A DNA stretch of 64,000 bases from Verrucomicrobiota bacterium. GTDB taxonomy: Bacteria; Verrucomicrobiota; Kiritimatiellia; CAIQIC01; JAGNIJ01. Position 1 is the stretch's first letter, and each line of letters begins with the position of its first letter. Below the pieces are notes generated by a model, which ran no database searches, was not told the DNA's origin, and saw nothing but the letters and a program-made list of their open reading frames with translations. Below are positions 17,184 through 27,073 of the stretch, in pieces. Location: positions 124,001-188,000 of the forward strand of contig JAKLGK010000002.1 in the NCBI GenBank assembly GCA_022710725.1, in the 5' to 3' direction. Both the position numbers and the translations under genes were made by a program.

Positions 17184-18796
17184 CGACGGACGTCCAGGAG
17201 CGGCGCCGGCGGTGGGGCCTGAATCCGGTCACCCGGAAACGGCTCCAGCGGTTCCGCGATATGCGGCGCGCGTGGGGATCGTTCTGGATCCTCATCGTTC
17301 TCTACGCGATCAGCCTGGTCTCCGAACTGGTCGCCGGCAACCAACCCCTGTACATGCGCTACCGGGGGCGATCCTATTTCCCGCTGCTTCGTTTCTATCC
17401 CGAGGATGTCTTCACCGGCAGCGGGCGCATGACCCGGCCGGACTACAAGCAGATTGCCGGCAGCGAAGCGTTCCGGAGCGACCCCGGCCGCCGCATGGTC
17501 TTCCCCCTGATTCCGTTCGGCCCGCTGGAGACCGTGCGCCCGGATTCCATTGCCTTGCCCGATCAAGTCCTGCTGACGCTGACCCGGGAGGCCGTCGTGG
17601 GGGCCGTCAGCCTGTCGTCCGACGGCGCGATCCTGTCCGCCGAAAACTGCGCGTTCTTCCTCGGTGTCCCCGACGCGGATATGGCCGGAAGAAATATCGA
17701 CTTCTTCATGGAGCTTCCTGCCGCCGTCCGCGACGGGCTTCGCGCGCGGTTCCAGAACCGGGCCGCCGCGTCCGTGTCGGCGGAGGCGCCGCTGCGCAAG
17801 GCGGGCACGGGGCTGCTTTCGCTGTCGACCTACACGCCGAGACGCGAGGCGCCGGGCTCCGTGCGCATGCTCCTGCGCGAGGCCGGCGCCGGTCGCGCGG
17901 CGACCGAGAAACTGCGGGTGGACAGGGACGGGCGCGTGGCGACGGGCCGTCCTCCCTTGTGGAGCGACCTCGACGCTTCACGGCAGCGGATACTGCTGGA
18001 CAAGGCGCGGTCGCGCTTTGAGGGGCCTGTGTCGGAGGAGCGCTGGCAGGAAGGGGAGCGATGGCTCCGCGCGGCCTTTGATAAAGAATCGGTCACCTAT
18101 CCCTGGCGGCCGTGCCCGGGACATCCCCTCGGGTTGGACAGCGCCGGCCGCGATGTCCTGGTGCGCATCCTGTACAGCCTGCGCACGTCGTTGACATTCG
18201 GCCTCCTTCTCGTGGTCGTGACGATGCTGGTCGGGGTCGTGGTCGGGGCCGTCCAGGGATACTACGGCGGATGGGTGGACCTGTTGGGCCAGCGCACGAT
18301 CGAGATCTGGGAGTCGCTGCCCTTCCTCTACATCCTGATCCTGATGGGTTCGGTGTTCGGACGCAGCTTCGCACTGTTGCTAATTTGCTACGGGATTTTC
18401 AACTGGATCGGCATTTCCTATTACATGCGGGCCGAATTCCTCCGGCTCCGCAAGCAGGCGTTTGTCGAGGCGGCCTGGTGCATGGGCCTGCCGGCGTGGA
18501 AAATCATCTTTCGGCACATCCTGCCGAACGCCCTGGTGCCTGTGGTCACGTTCTTTCCGTTTTCCCTGGTCGGCGCGGTCGGCGTCCTGGCGGCATTGGA
18601 TTACCTTGGTTTCGGCATGCCGCCGCCGACACCCAGCTGGGGTGAGTTGCTCGCCCAAGCCCAGGAGTTCAACTGGGCATGGTGGTTGTCGCTATACCCG
18701 TCTCTAGCCTTGTTTATCGTTATGCTGCTTGGTGTATTCATTGGGGAAGGCGTCCGCGCCGCCTTCGATCCAAGACGATATTCCCGCCTGGAATAG
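17180..18796 (+). CDS. YejE/OppC-like permease with PAS-like insertion
   Basis: A 538-residue permease. One helix (about 34-52) is followed by a YejE-type loop (YFPLLRFYPEDVFTGSG). The normal family then continues to HPLGTDxxGRDVL, here HPLGLDSAGRDVLVRI at 315-330, and a five-helix permease core with the EAA loop VEAAWCMGLPAWKIIFRHIL. Between these, residues about 138-236 read like a PAS domain: VVGAVSLSSDGAILSAENCA, FFLGVPDADMAGRNI, then a strand-rich second half ending SVRMLLREA. Given one preceding helix, the insert should face the extracytoplasmic side, where it could sense ligand or contact the binding protein. That is inference. The start overlaps the previous stop. Confidence 0.9.
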   Translation: MTTDVQERRRRWGLNPVTRKRLQRFRDMRRAWGSFWILIVLYAISLVSELVAGNQPLYMRYRGRSYFPLLRFYPEDVFTGSGRMTRPDYKQIAGSEAFRSDPGRRMVFPLIPFGPLETVRPDSIALPDQVLLTLTREAVVGAVSLSSDGAILSAENCAFFLGVPDADMAGRNIDFFMELPAAVRDGLRARFQNRAAASVSAEAPLRKAGTGLLSLSTYTPRREAPGSVRMLLREAGAGRAATEKLRVDRDGRVATGRPPLWSDLDASRQRILLDKARSRFEGPVSEERWQEGERWLRAAFDKESVTYPWRPCPGHPLGLDSAGRDVLVRILYSLRTSLTFGLLLVVVTMLVGVVVGAVQGYYGGWVDLLGQRTIEIWESLPFLYILILMGSVFGRSFALLLICYGIFNWIGISYYMRAEFLRLRKQAFVEAAWCMGLPAWKIIFRHILPNALVPVVTFFPFSLVGAVGVLAALDYLGFGMPPPTPSWGELLAQAQEFNWAWWLSLYPSLALFIVMLLGVFIGEGVRAAFDPRRYSRLE

Positions 18797-18870
18797 AGGT
18801 CTTTCCTCCGGTGTGCCGAACCCATTGGCCCGGAATCTGCTCTTTCTGAAGCGAAGAGCATGACCGAGCC

Positions 18871-21800
18871 GTGAATAACCTCTCCAGAGGGCAGGTGGGG
18901 CGTTTGTGCATCGGCCGATCGGTCGCCGGTCTGCTTGTTTTTCTGCTGATCTGTGGTCGGGCCGGTGCCCAGGTCAGGGAATACGGACCGGATCTCCACG
19001 GTGTTTTCGGCGGCGGGCGCGGCGTCCGAGTCGAAGACCTTCCTGCGGGCGTTCTCCGCGGCCAACTGGAATCCCTGCCCATGGACGCCCGGGGGCGCGC
19101 GCTGGCCAAGCTGGAGTCGATCCAGTTTCACCGCAACGACCTACGATCCATGCGGGCGGACCGGAACGGCGGCATCTTCTACGTCTGCGATTTCGGCGGC
19201 ATGCCGGCCGCCGAGCCGGGACGGAGCGCGGAACCCGGCGCGATGTCGCTCGATTCAACGAGAGATATTCTGGCGTCCATTTCCGTGACCAACCCGCCGG
19301 CCTACAGCAGCAAGCCGGGCTCGACGAACGTGCTGTTCCTGGACTTCAACGGGCACGTGGTTTCCAACACGATGTGGAATACGGCCTATACCCAGACCGT
19401 GTGGAACACCACGCCGTTCGACACCGACGGAGACAACACCACGTTCAGCGACCTCGAGCAGCGCTACATCAGGCAGATCTGGGAGCGGGTGGCCGAGGAT
19501 TACGCGCCGTTCGACATCAACGTCACCACCGTCCAGCCCCCTTTGTGGCACCGACGAACGGGGCACGCGCTCATCACGCCCACCACGGACGCCGGCGGAA
19601 AGCGCTGCCCGCACTACGGCTACGGCGGCATTGCGTACGTGGATGTGTTCAACTACGCCAGCTATTCCTACAACGCCGCCGGATGCTACTCCCCGGCCTG
19701 GATCACGATCATGTCCGGCGATTCCTACGCCAACACGGCCGAGGCGGCCGCGCACGAACTGGGACATAACATGGGCTTGAGCCATGACGGCACTTCGACG
19801 CAAGAGTACTACAACGGCCACGCCGCGACCACCAACGCGGCCTCGTGGGGCCCGATCATGGGCACGGGTTACGGGCGCAACCTCTCGCAATGGAGCAAGG
19901 GGGAATACTACGATGCCAACCAGCCCGAAGATGACCTGGCGATCATCTCGGCCAAGCTGACTTACAAAACGGATGACCACGGGAGCAACAGCGCATCGGC
20001 GACGCCGGTGACCGTCGACGGGTTGAGCGTAACGGCGACCGGCCTGGTGGGGCGGACCTCGGATCGAGACGTGTATTCCATGACGTCCGGCGCGGGCGTC
20101 GTGGCGCTGTCCGTGATCCCGTACCGCTGCACCAACGGCACCTGGGGCAGCAACAGCGACCTGGTGCTGCTGCTGTGCTCCTCGAACGGGACGGTGCTGG
20201 CCTCGAACAACATCGCGGCCGCGGCCCAAGCCTCCATCACCCAGTCGGTGACGTACGGCACGTATTACGCCCACGTCTACCCGTCCGACGCCGGCGCCCC
20301 GACGAACACGACGCGCAGCGGGTACACGGCTTACGGAAGCCTCGGCGCTTACGCGCTGACCGGCCAGGTGGCCGTCCTGGGTGAGGAGGCGCCGGTGTTC
20401 GATCCCCGGGGGACGCAGACGGCGACGACGGGCGTGGCCCTGGCCTTCACGGTCAGCGCGTCCGGCTACCCGGCGCCGGTCCTGGCGCTGCGGAGCGCCA
20501 CGGCCTCGTCGGGCTACAGCTTCACCCCGGCGACCGGGGAGTTGAATTACACGCCGCCGCTGGCGGACGTCGGGGCGCGGAGCTTCACCTTCACGGCCAG
20601 CAACAGCGCGGGGGTCGCTACGCAGGTCGTGGGCGTGACCGTGGTCGAGGGGCCGCCCGCGGCGCCGGCCGCGATCTGGGCGAGCGAGACCAACGCCGCC
20701 GGCTTCACGGCCGCGTGGACGGCGGTGCCGGGCGCAACGAGTTATCGGCTGGACGCGGGCATGTGCGAGGATTTCGTGGATCTGGGTGGAGGCGTGCTGC
20801 TGAACGAGGATTTCCAGGCGTGGAACGGATCCACTTGGACCAACGGCTGGACTCAAAACAGCGCCGCCCAGTACTCCTCGGGAGGGGTGACGAATTCGCG
20901 TTGCGTCGGCATGAACGGCGCGGGCGACTGGATCCTGGCCCCGGCCTGCACCAATCCCGGGGTGTTGAGTTTCTATATCCGGACCTCGACGGATCCCGGC
21001 AACTGGACGGCCGTCGTCCAGACATCCTCCAACGGGACCGACTGGATCGATCGCGCGAGCATTGTCGAAAGCGGGACAGGCGGGACCATCGACAACACGC
21101 CCTACCAGACCAACATCCCCCTGAACCTGGCGGGGACGCAATACGTGCGATGGTACATGACCGCGCGATCGCAAGACAGTTGCTATATCGACGAGGTGCA
21201 GGTCACGCGCATGGAGAGCGCGGGCCCGTGCTATCTTCCGGACTACTCGAATCGTGTTGTTTCGGGCACAAGCCAGGCGGTCACGGGGCTAACGCCGAGC
21301 GCCACGTACTACTTCCGGGCGCGGGCGGTGTCTCCGGGCGGCACCGGCGTGTATTCCTCCGTGGCGAATGTGACGCTGCCCGAGCCGGCCGCGACCAATC
21401 AGTTGATAGTTTCCTCCTTGTGCGGCAATCCTGATCCTGTAGTCGGGGTAAACTGGTTTACCAGCGGGACCTGGGTCTCGGCCGCGGTGGGCGGGTCGCC
21501 GTGGGTGAGCGGCCAGACACAGTATGTCTGCGCAGGGTGGACGGGGACGGGCAGCGTGCCCTCCAGCGGCTCGTTGACCAACACATCCTTCTCGTTGACC
21601 AACAACTCGACGCTGACCTGGCGCTGGACAACGAACTTCTACTTCGCCCGGACGGCGGGGACGAACGGCGCGGTCCTGGGCCCGGCCAGCGACTGGTACC
21701 CGTTCGGCGCGAGCGTCACCGTGACCGCGGCGCCGGCCGAGCATTACTGCTTTGCTGGCTGGGGCGGCGACACGCAGGGCGATACCAATTTAACCGTCAT

Positions 21801-22236
21801 GACCGTTTCCCTCGACCGCCCGCGACAGGTTCTCGCGTCTTTCGTGGAGATCATGGCGGCTTGCGGAACTCCGGAACCGTGGCTGGCGGCGTTCTACCCG
21901 GCGACCAACGACTACGATGCCGCCGAGTTGACCGATACGGACGAAGACGGGCTGTCGGCGTGGAAGGAATACGTGGCCGGGACCGATCCGACGGATCCGG
22001 ATTCCGGCCTGGAACTGGCGCCTGCCGCGCCGGTCGGCAACCAGGTGGTCGTGGCCTGGCCGGCGATCTCGGGCCGGTACTACTCGGTCTACTACCTCAC
22101 CAACCTGGCTGGTTCGGTCGAGCAGCCGGTCATCGAGAATTGGCGCGCCGGCCAGACCGGTCCGGCGTCGTCGACCAACGCGATCGCGCCCGACGTGTTG
22201 AAGCGTTACTACCGGCTCAAGGTATCCCTCGAGTAG
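18871..22236 (+). CDS. Secreted zinc metalloprotease with Ig-like/Fn3-type modules
   Basis: A 1121-residue exported protein starting at GTG 18871, with signal peptide core VAGLLVFLLICGRAGAQ. A metzincin-type zinc site HELGHNMGLSH gives ligands H295, H299 and H305 and base E296, as in reprolysin-like M12 enzymes. After the catalytic part come a pre-peptidase-like beta domain, an Ig/cadherin-like segment (about 505-590), fibronectin-like parts enclosing a jelly-roll (about 635-790), and a repeat-rich region. The C-terminal module (TDTDEDGLSAWKEYVAGTDP, then a beta domain ending YYRLKVSLE) is shared with four other secreted proteins in this window. It sits between the permease and ATPase genes of a peptide transporter, which suggests extracellular proteolysis coupled to peptide uptake. 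Confidence 0.85.
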   Translation: MNNLSRGQVGRLCIGRSVAGLLVFLLICGRAGAQVREYGPDLHGVFGGGRGVRVEDLPAGVLRGQLESLPMDARGRALAKLESIQFHRNDLRSMRADRNGGIFYVCDFGGMPAAEPGRSAEPGAMSLDSTRDILASISVTNPPAYSSKPGSTNVLFLDFNGHVVSNTMWNTAYTQTVWNTTPFDTDGDNTTFSDLEQRYIRQIWERVAEDYAPFDINVTTVQPPLWHRRTGHALITPTTDAGGKRCPHYGYGGIAYVDVFNYASYSYNAAGCYSPAWITIMSGDSYANTAEAAAHELGHNMGLSHDGTSTQEYYNGHAATTNAASWGPIMGTGYGRNLSQWSKGEYYDANQPEDDLAIISAKLTYKTDDHGSNSASATPVTVDGLSVTATGLVGRTSDRDVYSMTSGAGVVALSVIPYRCTNGTWGSNSDLVLLLCSSNGTVLASNNIAAAAQASITQSVTYGTYYAHVYPSDAGAPTNTTRSGYTAYGSLGAYALTGQVAVLGEEAPVFDPRGTQTATTGVALAFTVSASGYPAPVLALRSATASSGYSFTPATGELNYTPPLADVGARSFTFTASNSAGVATQVVGVTVVEGPPAAPAAIWASETNAAGFTAAWTAVPGATSYRLDAGMCEDFVDLGGGVLLNEDFQAWNGSTWTNGWTQNSAAQYSSGGVTNSRCVGMNGAGDWILAPACTNPGVLSFYIRTSTDPGNWTAVVQTSSNGTDWIDRASIVESGTGGTIDNTPYQTNIPLNLAGTQYVRWYMTARSQDSCYIDEVQVTRMESAGPCYLPDYSNRVVSGTSQAVTGLTPSATYYFRARAVSPGGTGVYSSVANVTLPEPAATNQLIVSSLCGNPDPVVGVNWFTSGTWVSAAVGGSPWVSGQTQYVCAGWTGTGSVPSSGSLTNTSFSLTNNSTLTWRWTTNFYFARTAGTNGAVLGPASDWYPFGASVTVTAAPAEHYCFAGWGGDTQGDTNLTVMTVSLDRPRQVLASFVEIMAACGTPEPWLAAFYPATNDYDAAELTDTDEDGLSAWKEYVAGTDPTDPDSGLELAPAAPVGNQVVVAWPAISGRYYSVYYLTNLAGSVEQPVIENWRAGQTGPASSTNAIAPDVLKRYYRLKVSLE

Positions 22237-22305
22237 ACCCGGCGATCCGACTTCTTTTTCGATTCAAAGGTTGGCGGCGATCTGTGACAATGCGCCGCGG
22301 GACTC

Positions 22306-23286
22306 ATGGGCGCCTTGCTGCAGATACAGGACTTAACGGTTGCCTTCGAAACCGACGAGGGCCGGTTGTGCGCGGCGGACCGGGTGTCGTTCGACATCGA
22401 GGAGGGCGAGGTGCTGGGCCTGGTGGGCGAGTCCGGCTGCGGCAAGACCGTCACGGCCTTGAGCATCCTGCGGCTCATCCCGTCGCCGCCCGGCCGCATC
22501 GAGTCGGGCTCCATCCTGTTCCGCGGGCGGGACCTTCTTGCGCTGCCTGCGAGCGAATTGCGGCGCGTTCGCGGCCAGGCCATCAGCATGGTCTTCCAGG
22601 ATCCCATGACGGCGCTGTCGCCCCTGCACCGGGTCGGCGATCAACTGGTCGAGACGTTGCAGTTGCACCAGAAGATCGGGCGGCGGGCTGCCCGGAGCCT
22701 GGCCGTGGAGTGGCTGAAGAAAGTCGGCATTCCCGCGGCGGCCGAGCGCATGGATGCCTGGCCGCACCAGCTTTCCGGCGGGATGCGGCAACGCGTCATG
22801 CTGGCCATGGCGCTCATGCTGGAGCCCGCGCTGATCATCGCCGACGAACCCACCACGGCGCTGGACGTCACCATCCAGGCCCAGATCTTCAACCTGCTGC
22901 TCGATATGAAGGACCGGAGCACGTCGGTCCTGCTGATCACCCATGACATGGGCGCCGTCTGGGCCATGTGCTCCCGGGTGGTGGTCATGTATGCGTCCCG
23001 CGTCGTGGAGGCGGGGCCGGCGGAGGCGCTGTTTCGGGCGCCGTTGCATCCGTACACGCAGGGACTCCTGCGCTCCATGCCGTCCGTGCAGGCCCCGGGC
23101 GGGCGGCTGGAAGCCATTCCGGGCCAGGTCCCGTCGCCGCTGAATTACCCGACGGGATGCCACTTCTCCGATCGTTGTCCGAAAGTCTTCGGGCGGTGCC
23201 GCGTAGCGGAGCCGCCTTTGTACACCCGTGGTGAAGGCCGCGGCGCGGCGTGTTTTCTGCTGGACGAGGCGGGGATCGGCCCGTGA
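22306..23286 (+). CDS. Peptide ABC transporter ATP-binding protein (OppD/DppD type)
   Basis: A 326-residue ATPase. Walker A is GESGCGKTV, the signature is LSGGMRQRVMLAMA, Walker B is LIIADEPTTALDVT, and the switch histidine lies in LLITHDMG. The C-terminal oligopeptide_HPY region GCHFSDRCPKVFGRC carries the paired cysteines typical of dipeptide/oligopeptide transporters. It energises the YejB/YejE-like permeases upstream, with the second ATPase as heterodimer partner. The gene starts 69 bp after the metalloprotease and overlaps the next gene as GTGA. Confidence 0.95.
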   Translation: MGALLQIQDLTVAFETDEGRLCAADRVSFDIEEGEVLGLVGESGCGKTVTALSILRLIPSPPGRIESGSILFRGRDLLALPASELRRVRGQAISMVFQDPMTALSPLHRVGDQLVETLQLHQKIGRRAARSLAVEWLKKVGIPAAAERMDAWPHQLSGGMRQRVMLAMALMLEPALIIADEPTTALDVTIQAQIFNLLLDMKDRSTSVLLITHDMGAVWAMCSRVVVMYASRVVEAGPAEALFRAPLHPYTQGLLRSMPSVQAPGGRLEAIPGQVPSPLNYPTGCHFSDRCPKVFGRCRVAEPPLYTRGEGRGAACFLLDEAGIGP

Positions 23287-24284
23287 CGGGGAACGCTCCA
23301 TTGCTCGAAATCCGCGACCTGCGGACGTGGTTTCCGGTGCGGCGGGGTTTGCTCAACCGCCTGGTCGGCCACGTCAAGGCCGTGGACGGCGTATCGCTTC
23401 ATGTCATGGGAGGCGAAACGCTCGGCCTGGTGGGGGAATCGGGCTGCGGAAAAACGACGCTTGGACGGAGTATTGCCGGCCTGGAGCGGCCCCGGTCGGG
23501 GCAGATTCTGTTCCAGGGCACCGACATGAAGGTCCTCTCCCGCGCCGAACGCAAGCGCGCCGCCCGGCACCTCCAGATGATATTCCAGGACCCCGCCGCC
23601 TCGCTGAATCCGCGACTGACCGTGCTGGACGCGCTGACCGAAGGGCTGCAGGAGCATGGCCTTCTGGAGGGCTCGCGGGAGGCTGAAGGCGCCCGGCTGC
23701 TGGCCGAGGTCGGACTTCCGCCGGAGGCCCTGTATCGTTATCCCTTCGAGTTCTCCGGCGGCCAGCGCCAGCGCATCAGCCTGGCCCGGGCGATATCGCT
23801 GCGCCCGGCCCTGGTCGTATGCGATGAACCGGTTAGTTCGCTCGATGTGTCCGTCCAGGCGCAGGTCATCAACCTGCTCATGGACCTGCGCGAGAAGCAC
23901 CGGCTGTCGTACCTGTTCATCTCTCACGACTTGAGCGTGGTGCGCCACTTGAGCGACCGCATTGCCGTGATGTACCTCGGCCGGATCGTGGAAGAGGGGC
24001 CCGCGGAAACCGTGATGGGCTCGCCTTTGCATCCTTATACTCAAGCCCTTCTGGCCGCGGTCCTGGCGCCGGGTCAGCCCCGGGGCCGGAAACTGGTGTT
24101 GCCCGGCGAGCCTCCCTCTCCCCTGAATCCGCCGTCCGGCTGTCCTTTCCATGCGCGCTGTCCGAAGGCCATGGATCAGTGCCGCCTGGACTATCCCCCG
24201 GCTTCCGCCACGGAGACCCGGCGGGTGCATTGCCACCTGTATCCGCCGCGCGTTCCGGACCCAGCCCCGTTGTTGGCGCCATGA
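23283..24284 (+). CDS. Peptide ABC transporter ATP-binding protein (OppF/DppF type)
   Basis: A 333-residue ATPase. The start is GTG 23283, overlapping the previous stop by 4 bases; an ATG at 23250 is possible but lies inside the upstream gene. Walker A is GESGCGKTTLGR, the signature FSGGQRQRISLARA, Walker B LVVCDEPVSSLDVS, and the switch LFISHDLSV. The HPY-type C-terminus GCPFHARCPKAMDQC repeats the cysteine pattern of its partner. It is the last gene of the peptide-uptake cluster and converges on the KTSC gene. Confidence 0.95.
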   Translation: MTGNAPLLEIRDLRTWFPVRRGLLNRLVGHVKAVDGVSLHVMGGETLGLVGESGCGKTTLGRSIAGLERPRSGQILFQGTDMKVLSRAERKRAARHLQMIFQDPAASLNPRLTVLDALTEGLQEHGLLEGSREAEGARLLAEVGLPPEALYRYPFEFSGGQRQRISLARAISLRPALVVCDEPVSSLDVSVQAQVINLLMDLREKHRLSYLFISHDLSVVRHLSDRIAVMYLGRIVEEGPAETVMGSPLHPYTQALLAAVLAPGQPRGRKLVLPGEPPSPLNPPSGCPFHARCPKAMDQCRLDYPPASATETRRVHCHLYPPRVPDPAPLLAP

Positions 24285-24360
24285 TGGCTGCGGAACCCTG
24301 CCCGCCCGCGCGATACGAGGCGACCCGGGCGCGCGCCGAGCGGGCGCCGGTTCAACCCGG

Positions 24361-24699
24361 TCAAATTTCCTCGCCGGGCGCCGAGAGTTCAAGCCGCCGC
24401 GACGGGAACTGACCACGGATGCGCTGGTTGTAATACGAGCCTTTCCGGTGCGAATCCATGAGGCCGTAAAACACGGAGGCCGGCACCGAACTGTACTCGT
24501 AGACCGGCCCGCTCCGAAAGGCGAGGGTCAGCGTGTCCTGGTCGGCCCGGTAATACACGAGACTGATCACATCCGAGGCGACCTCGTAGAACACCCCGTC
24601 CTCCCACGGCGACTGCCGCGTGAGCATGGTGTAGCCATATAGAACCGACGCCAACAGGATCAACACCGCCACGATCACTTTCTTGCTTCTTGTGCTCAT
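24361..24699 (-). CDS. Small KTSC-domain protein with N-terminal membrane helix
   Basis: A 112-residue protein. ATG 24699 is preceded by AGGAGGAAC, a strong ribosome-binding site that decides this start over ATG 24720. Residues about 7-25 (KVIVAVLILLASVLYGYTML) form a membrane anchor. The C-terminal half (VYEYSSVPASVFYGLMDSHRKGSYYNQRIRGQF) matches the KTSC domain, a short domain of unknown biochemical role. It stands alone between a convergent transporter and a divergent DUF2062 gene. Confidence 0.75.
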   Translation of the reverse strand: MSTRSKKVIVAVLILLASVLYGYTMLTRQSPWEDGVFYEVASDVISLVYYRADQDTLTLAFRSGPVYEYSSVPASVFYGLMDSHRKGSYYNQRIRGQFPSRRLELSAPGEEI

Positions 24700-24799
24700 T
24701 TGTTCCTCCTCCTGGTTCATTAATAGAAAGGAAAGAGGAAGGAGGTATTCCGCACTTTTTCTTAAAAAAAGGGCGCGGTCTGAAAAAATGAGGTTCCAG

Positions 24800-24827
24800 T
24801 TGAAAATTCAAGCTTTTCGGGCATATT
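24800..24827 (+). promoter_or_regulatory. Predicted promoter of the DUF2062 gene
   Basis: TTGAAA (24800-24805), 16 bases, CATATT (24822-24827) in a locally AT-rich stretch, 25 bp upstream of the ATG at 24852. It may also serve the lipid-modification operon that follows. Confidence 0.4.
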
Positions 24828-24851
24828 GCGGGACCTTACTTGGAGCCGGAC

Positions 24852-25361
24852 ATGGAGGAAAGCGAAGCCAGGGAAAACAGGCCGGATGGATATTTCCGCC
24901 GGAAGGTGGGGGGGGCGCTGTTGCCTCTCTTCCGGCAGGGGGTTACGCCGGAAAAAATCGCGCAATGCCTGGTCTTGGGAGCGGTTATCAGCGTATTCCC
25001 GGTGTTGGGCACCACGACATTTCTTTGCGCGGTGGTCGCGGTCCGGCTGAAACTGAACCTGCCGGCGATCCAGGCGGTCAACTGGTTGTTCGGCGGCGTG
25101 CAATTGGCGTTGATCTGGCCCTTCCTGCGGCTCGGGGAATGGGTGTTTCGAGTGGAGCCGCTGCCGCTGTCACCCGCGGAACTGGCGGCGAGGCTGAAGG
25201 AACATCCGTGGGAATTCATTCAGTCCTTCCAGGCCGCCGTGTTGTGCGCGGTTACAGGTTGGCTGCTGGCGGCCGTGCCGCTGGCCTGGCTGACTTACCG
25301 GATCATGATGGGCGTGCTCGTGGTCCGGGACCGGGGCAAGAAGCTCCCCGTTGAGGCCTGA
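24852..25361 (+). CDS. DUF2062 membrane protein
   Basis: A 169-residue protein with the DUF2062 pattern: a basic N-terminus, GVTPEKIAQCLVLGAVISVF, PVLGTTTFLCAVVAVRLKLN, and two further hydrophobic segments around residues 75-95 and 125-155. The family is predicted to be inner-membrane and has no settled function. ATG 24852 has GGAG seven bases upstream; a TTG at 24840 is an alternative. It precedes the desaturase gene by 45 bp in the same direction. Confidence 0.82.
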   Translation: MEESEARENRPDGYFRRKVGGALLPLFRQGVTPEKIAQCLVLGAVISVFPVLGTTTFLCAVVAVRLKLNLPAIQAVNWLFGGVQLALIWPFLRLGEWVFRVEPLPLSPAELAARLKEHPWEFIQSFQAAVLCAVTGWLLAAVPLAWLTYRIMMGVLVVRDRGKKLPVEA

Positions 25362-25406
25362 CGTCATTCAAGGGCTTGCCCGCCTAATGATTACTGGATA
25401 AAAAGA

Positions 25407-26285
25407 ATGGGTGTTCATAAGGTGACAGGCGCATCATCCATCCTGCGGCGATTGGATTGGAAAGAAGGGCTGCCGCTGCTGTTCATGCATCTGGCGTGCC
25501 TGGCGGTTTTCTGGACCGGGGTGAGCCGGGCGGCCGTGGCGGCCTGCGTGGCGATGTACACGGTCCGGGTCTTTGCCCTGACCGGCGGATACCATCGCTA
25601 CTTCTCCCACAATGCTTTCAAAACCAGCCGGGCCTTCCAGTTCGTCCTGGCCCTGCTGGGCGCGGCGGCGGCGCAGCGCGGGCCGCTCTGGTGGGCCTCG
25701 CACCACCGGCATCACCACCGCTTTTCCGACACGGAGGACGATATCCACTCGCCGACGCGCCGGGGTTTCTTCTGGGCGCACCTGGGCTGGCTGCTGGTTC
25801 CCGACTATTCCAGGACCCGCTATGACCTGATCGGGGATTTCGCGAAATATCCTGAACTTCGCTTTCTGGACCGGCATCCGTTCGTCGCGCCCGCCGCGCT
25901 GGTTCTATTCCTATATATACTCGGCGAGGGGCTGGCGCCGGCGGGCGGGGCGAACGGCCCGCAGTTCGTCATCTGGGGTTTCTTCATCAGCACGGTCCTG
26001 GTCTACCACGTGACGTTTTGCATCAACTCGCTCATGCACATGGTCGGCTCGCGCCGCTACGCGACGCCGGACACGAGCCGGAACAACGCCGTGTTGGCGC
26101 TCTTGAGCATGGGCGAGGGCTGGCACAACAACCACCACCGCTACGCCGTGGCCGCGCGCCAGGGATTTTTCTGGTGGGAGGTGGACCTGACCTACTACAC
26201 CCTGCGCGCGCTGGCCGCGATCGGCGTGGTCTGGGACCTGCGCGAGCCGCCGGCGAAAGTGTACGAGGAGGCGCGAGCGCGATGA
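25407..26285 (+). CDS. Acyl-CoA (delta-9 type) fatty acid desaturase
   Basis: A 292-residue membrane di-iron desaturase. The three histidine boxes are present: HRYFSH (about residue 63), HRHHH (about 99), and HNNHH (about 244), with helices between them as in stearoyl-CoA desaturases. It would insert a cis double bond into saturated acyl chains, giving the olefin on which the downstream methyltransferases could act. It is the first gene of a five-gene operon; its stop overlaps the next ATG (ATGA at 26282-26285). Confidence 0.93.
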   Translation: MGVHKVTGASSILRRLDWKEGLPLLFMHLACLAVFWTGVSRAAVAACVAMYTVRVFALTGGYHRYFSHNAFKTSRAFQFVLALLGAAAAQRGPLWWASHHRHHHRFSDTEDDIHSPTRRGFFWAHLGWLLVPDYSRTRYDLIGDFAKYPELRFLDRHPFVAPAALVLFLYILGEGLAPAGGANGPQFVIWGFFISTVLVYHVTFCINSLMHMVGSRRYATPDTSRNNAVLALLSMGEGWHNNHHRYAVAARQGFFWWEVDLTYYTLRALAAIGVVWDLREPPAKVYEEARAR

Positions 26286-27073
26286 CGAGCGCGTGGGTCA
26301 TCCCGGCGGGCTGGGCGGCGATGGTGGCCTTCTTCGGGCTGCTGTGGCTGGTGCAGCGGCGGACGGGCGACGCGGGGATCGTGGATGTCGGCTGGGCGGC
26401 GGGGATCGGGCTGGTCTCGGTTTTCTACGCGGCCGCCCTGGACGGCGACGTGGCGCGCGGGGTGCTGGTGGCTGCGCTCGCCTGCGGGTGGGGCTTCCGG
26501 CTCGCGGCCTACATCCACGGGCGGAATCACGGCAAGCCGGAGGACGGGCGTTACCGCCAGTTGCGGCAGGAATGGGGCGCGAACTTCCAGCGCCGGCTGT
26601 TCAATTTCTACCAGTTCCAGGCCGTCACGGTGATCATCCTGTCCCTGTCCCCGTGGGCGGCGATGCGCAACCCGGCTTCGCTCGTCGGACCCTGGACGGC
26701 GGCGGGCATCGCGATTTGGATCCTGTCCGTCGGCGGCGAGGCGCTGGCCGACGCGCAGCTCGCGCGGTTCCGGCGGCGGCCGGAAAACAAGGGCCGGACC
26801 TGCCGCTCGGGCCTGTGGCGCTATTCGCGCCACCCGAACTACTTTTTCGAGTGGCTCCACTGGTGGGTCTATGTTCTGTTGGCGGTCGGGTGGGGCGGGT
26901 TCTGGCTGACGCTGATCGCGCCGGCGCTGATGCTCTACGTGCTGCTGAAGGTCACCGGCATCCCGGCGACGGAGGCGCACGCGCTGGCCAGCCGGGGCGA
27001 GGAGTACCGCGAGTACCAGCGCACGACGAACGCGTTTTTCCCATGGTTCCCGAAAAGGAGCGCATCCCCATGA
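26282..27073 (+). CDS. DUF1295 / steroid 5-alpha-reductase-like membrane protein
   Basis: A 263-residue polytopic protein. Motifs DVGWAAGIG near the N-terminus, [20 protein letters not shown] in a loop, and the C-terminal [19 protein letters not shown] are those of DUF1295, related to 5-alpha-reductases and isoprenylcysteine methyltransferases. Related proteins reduce double bonds with NADPH. Its position between a desaturase and a methyltransferase suggests acyl-chain modification, but the substrate is unknown. Both ends overlap neighbours as ATGA. Confidence 0.88.
   Translation: MTSAWVIPAGWAAMVAFFGLLWLVQRRTGDAGIVDVGWAAGIGLVSVFYAAALDGDVARGVLVAALACGWGFRLAAYIHGRNHGKPEDGRYRQLRQEWGANFQRRLFNFYQFQAVTVIILSLSPWAAMRNPASLVGPWTAAGIAIWILSVGGEALADAQLARFRRRPENKGRTCRSGLWRYSRHPNYFFEWLHWWVYVLLAVGWGGFWLTLIAPALMLYVLLKVTGIPATEAHALASRGEEYREYQRTTNAFFPWFPKRSASP

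Noticed and set aside
18839-18859. GCTCTT/AAGAGC hairpin after the second permease as a terminator
   Set aside because: The stem is short and no T-run follows, so it does not show that the metalloprotease gene is transcriptionally separate.
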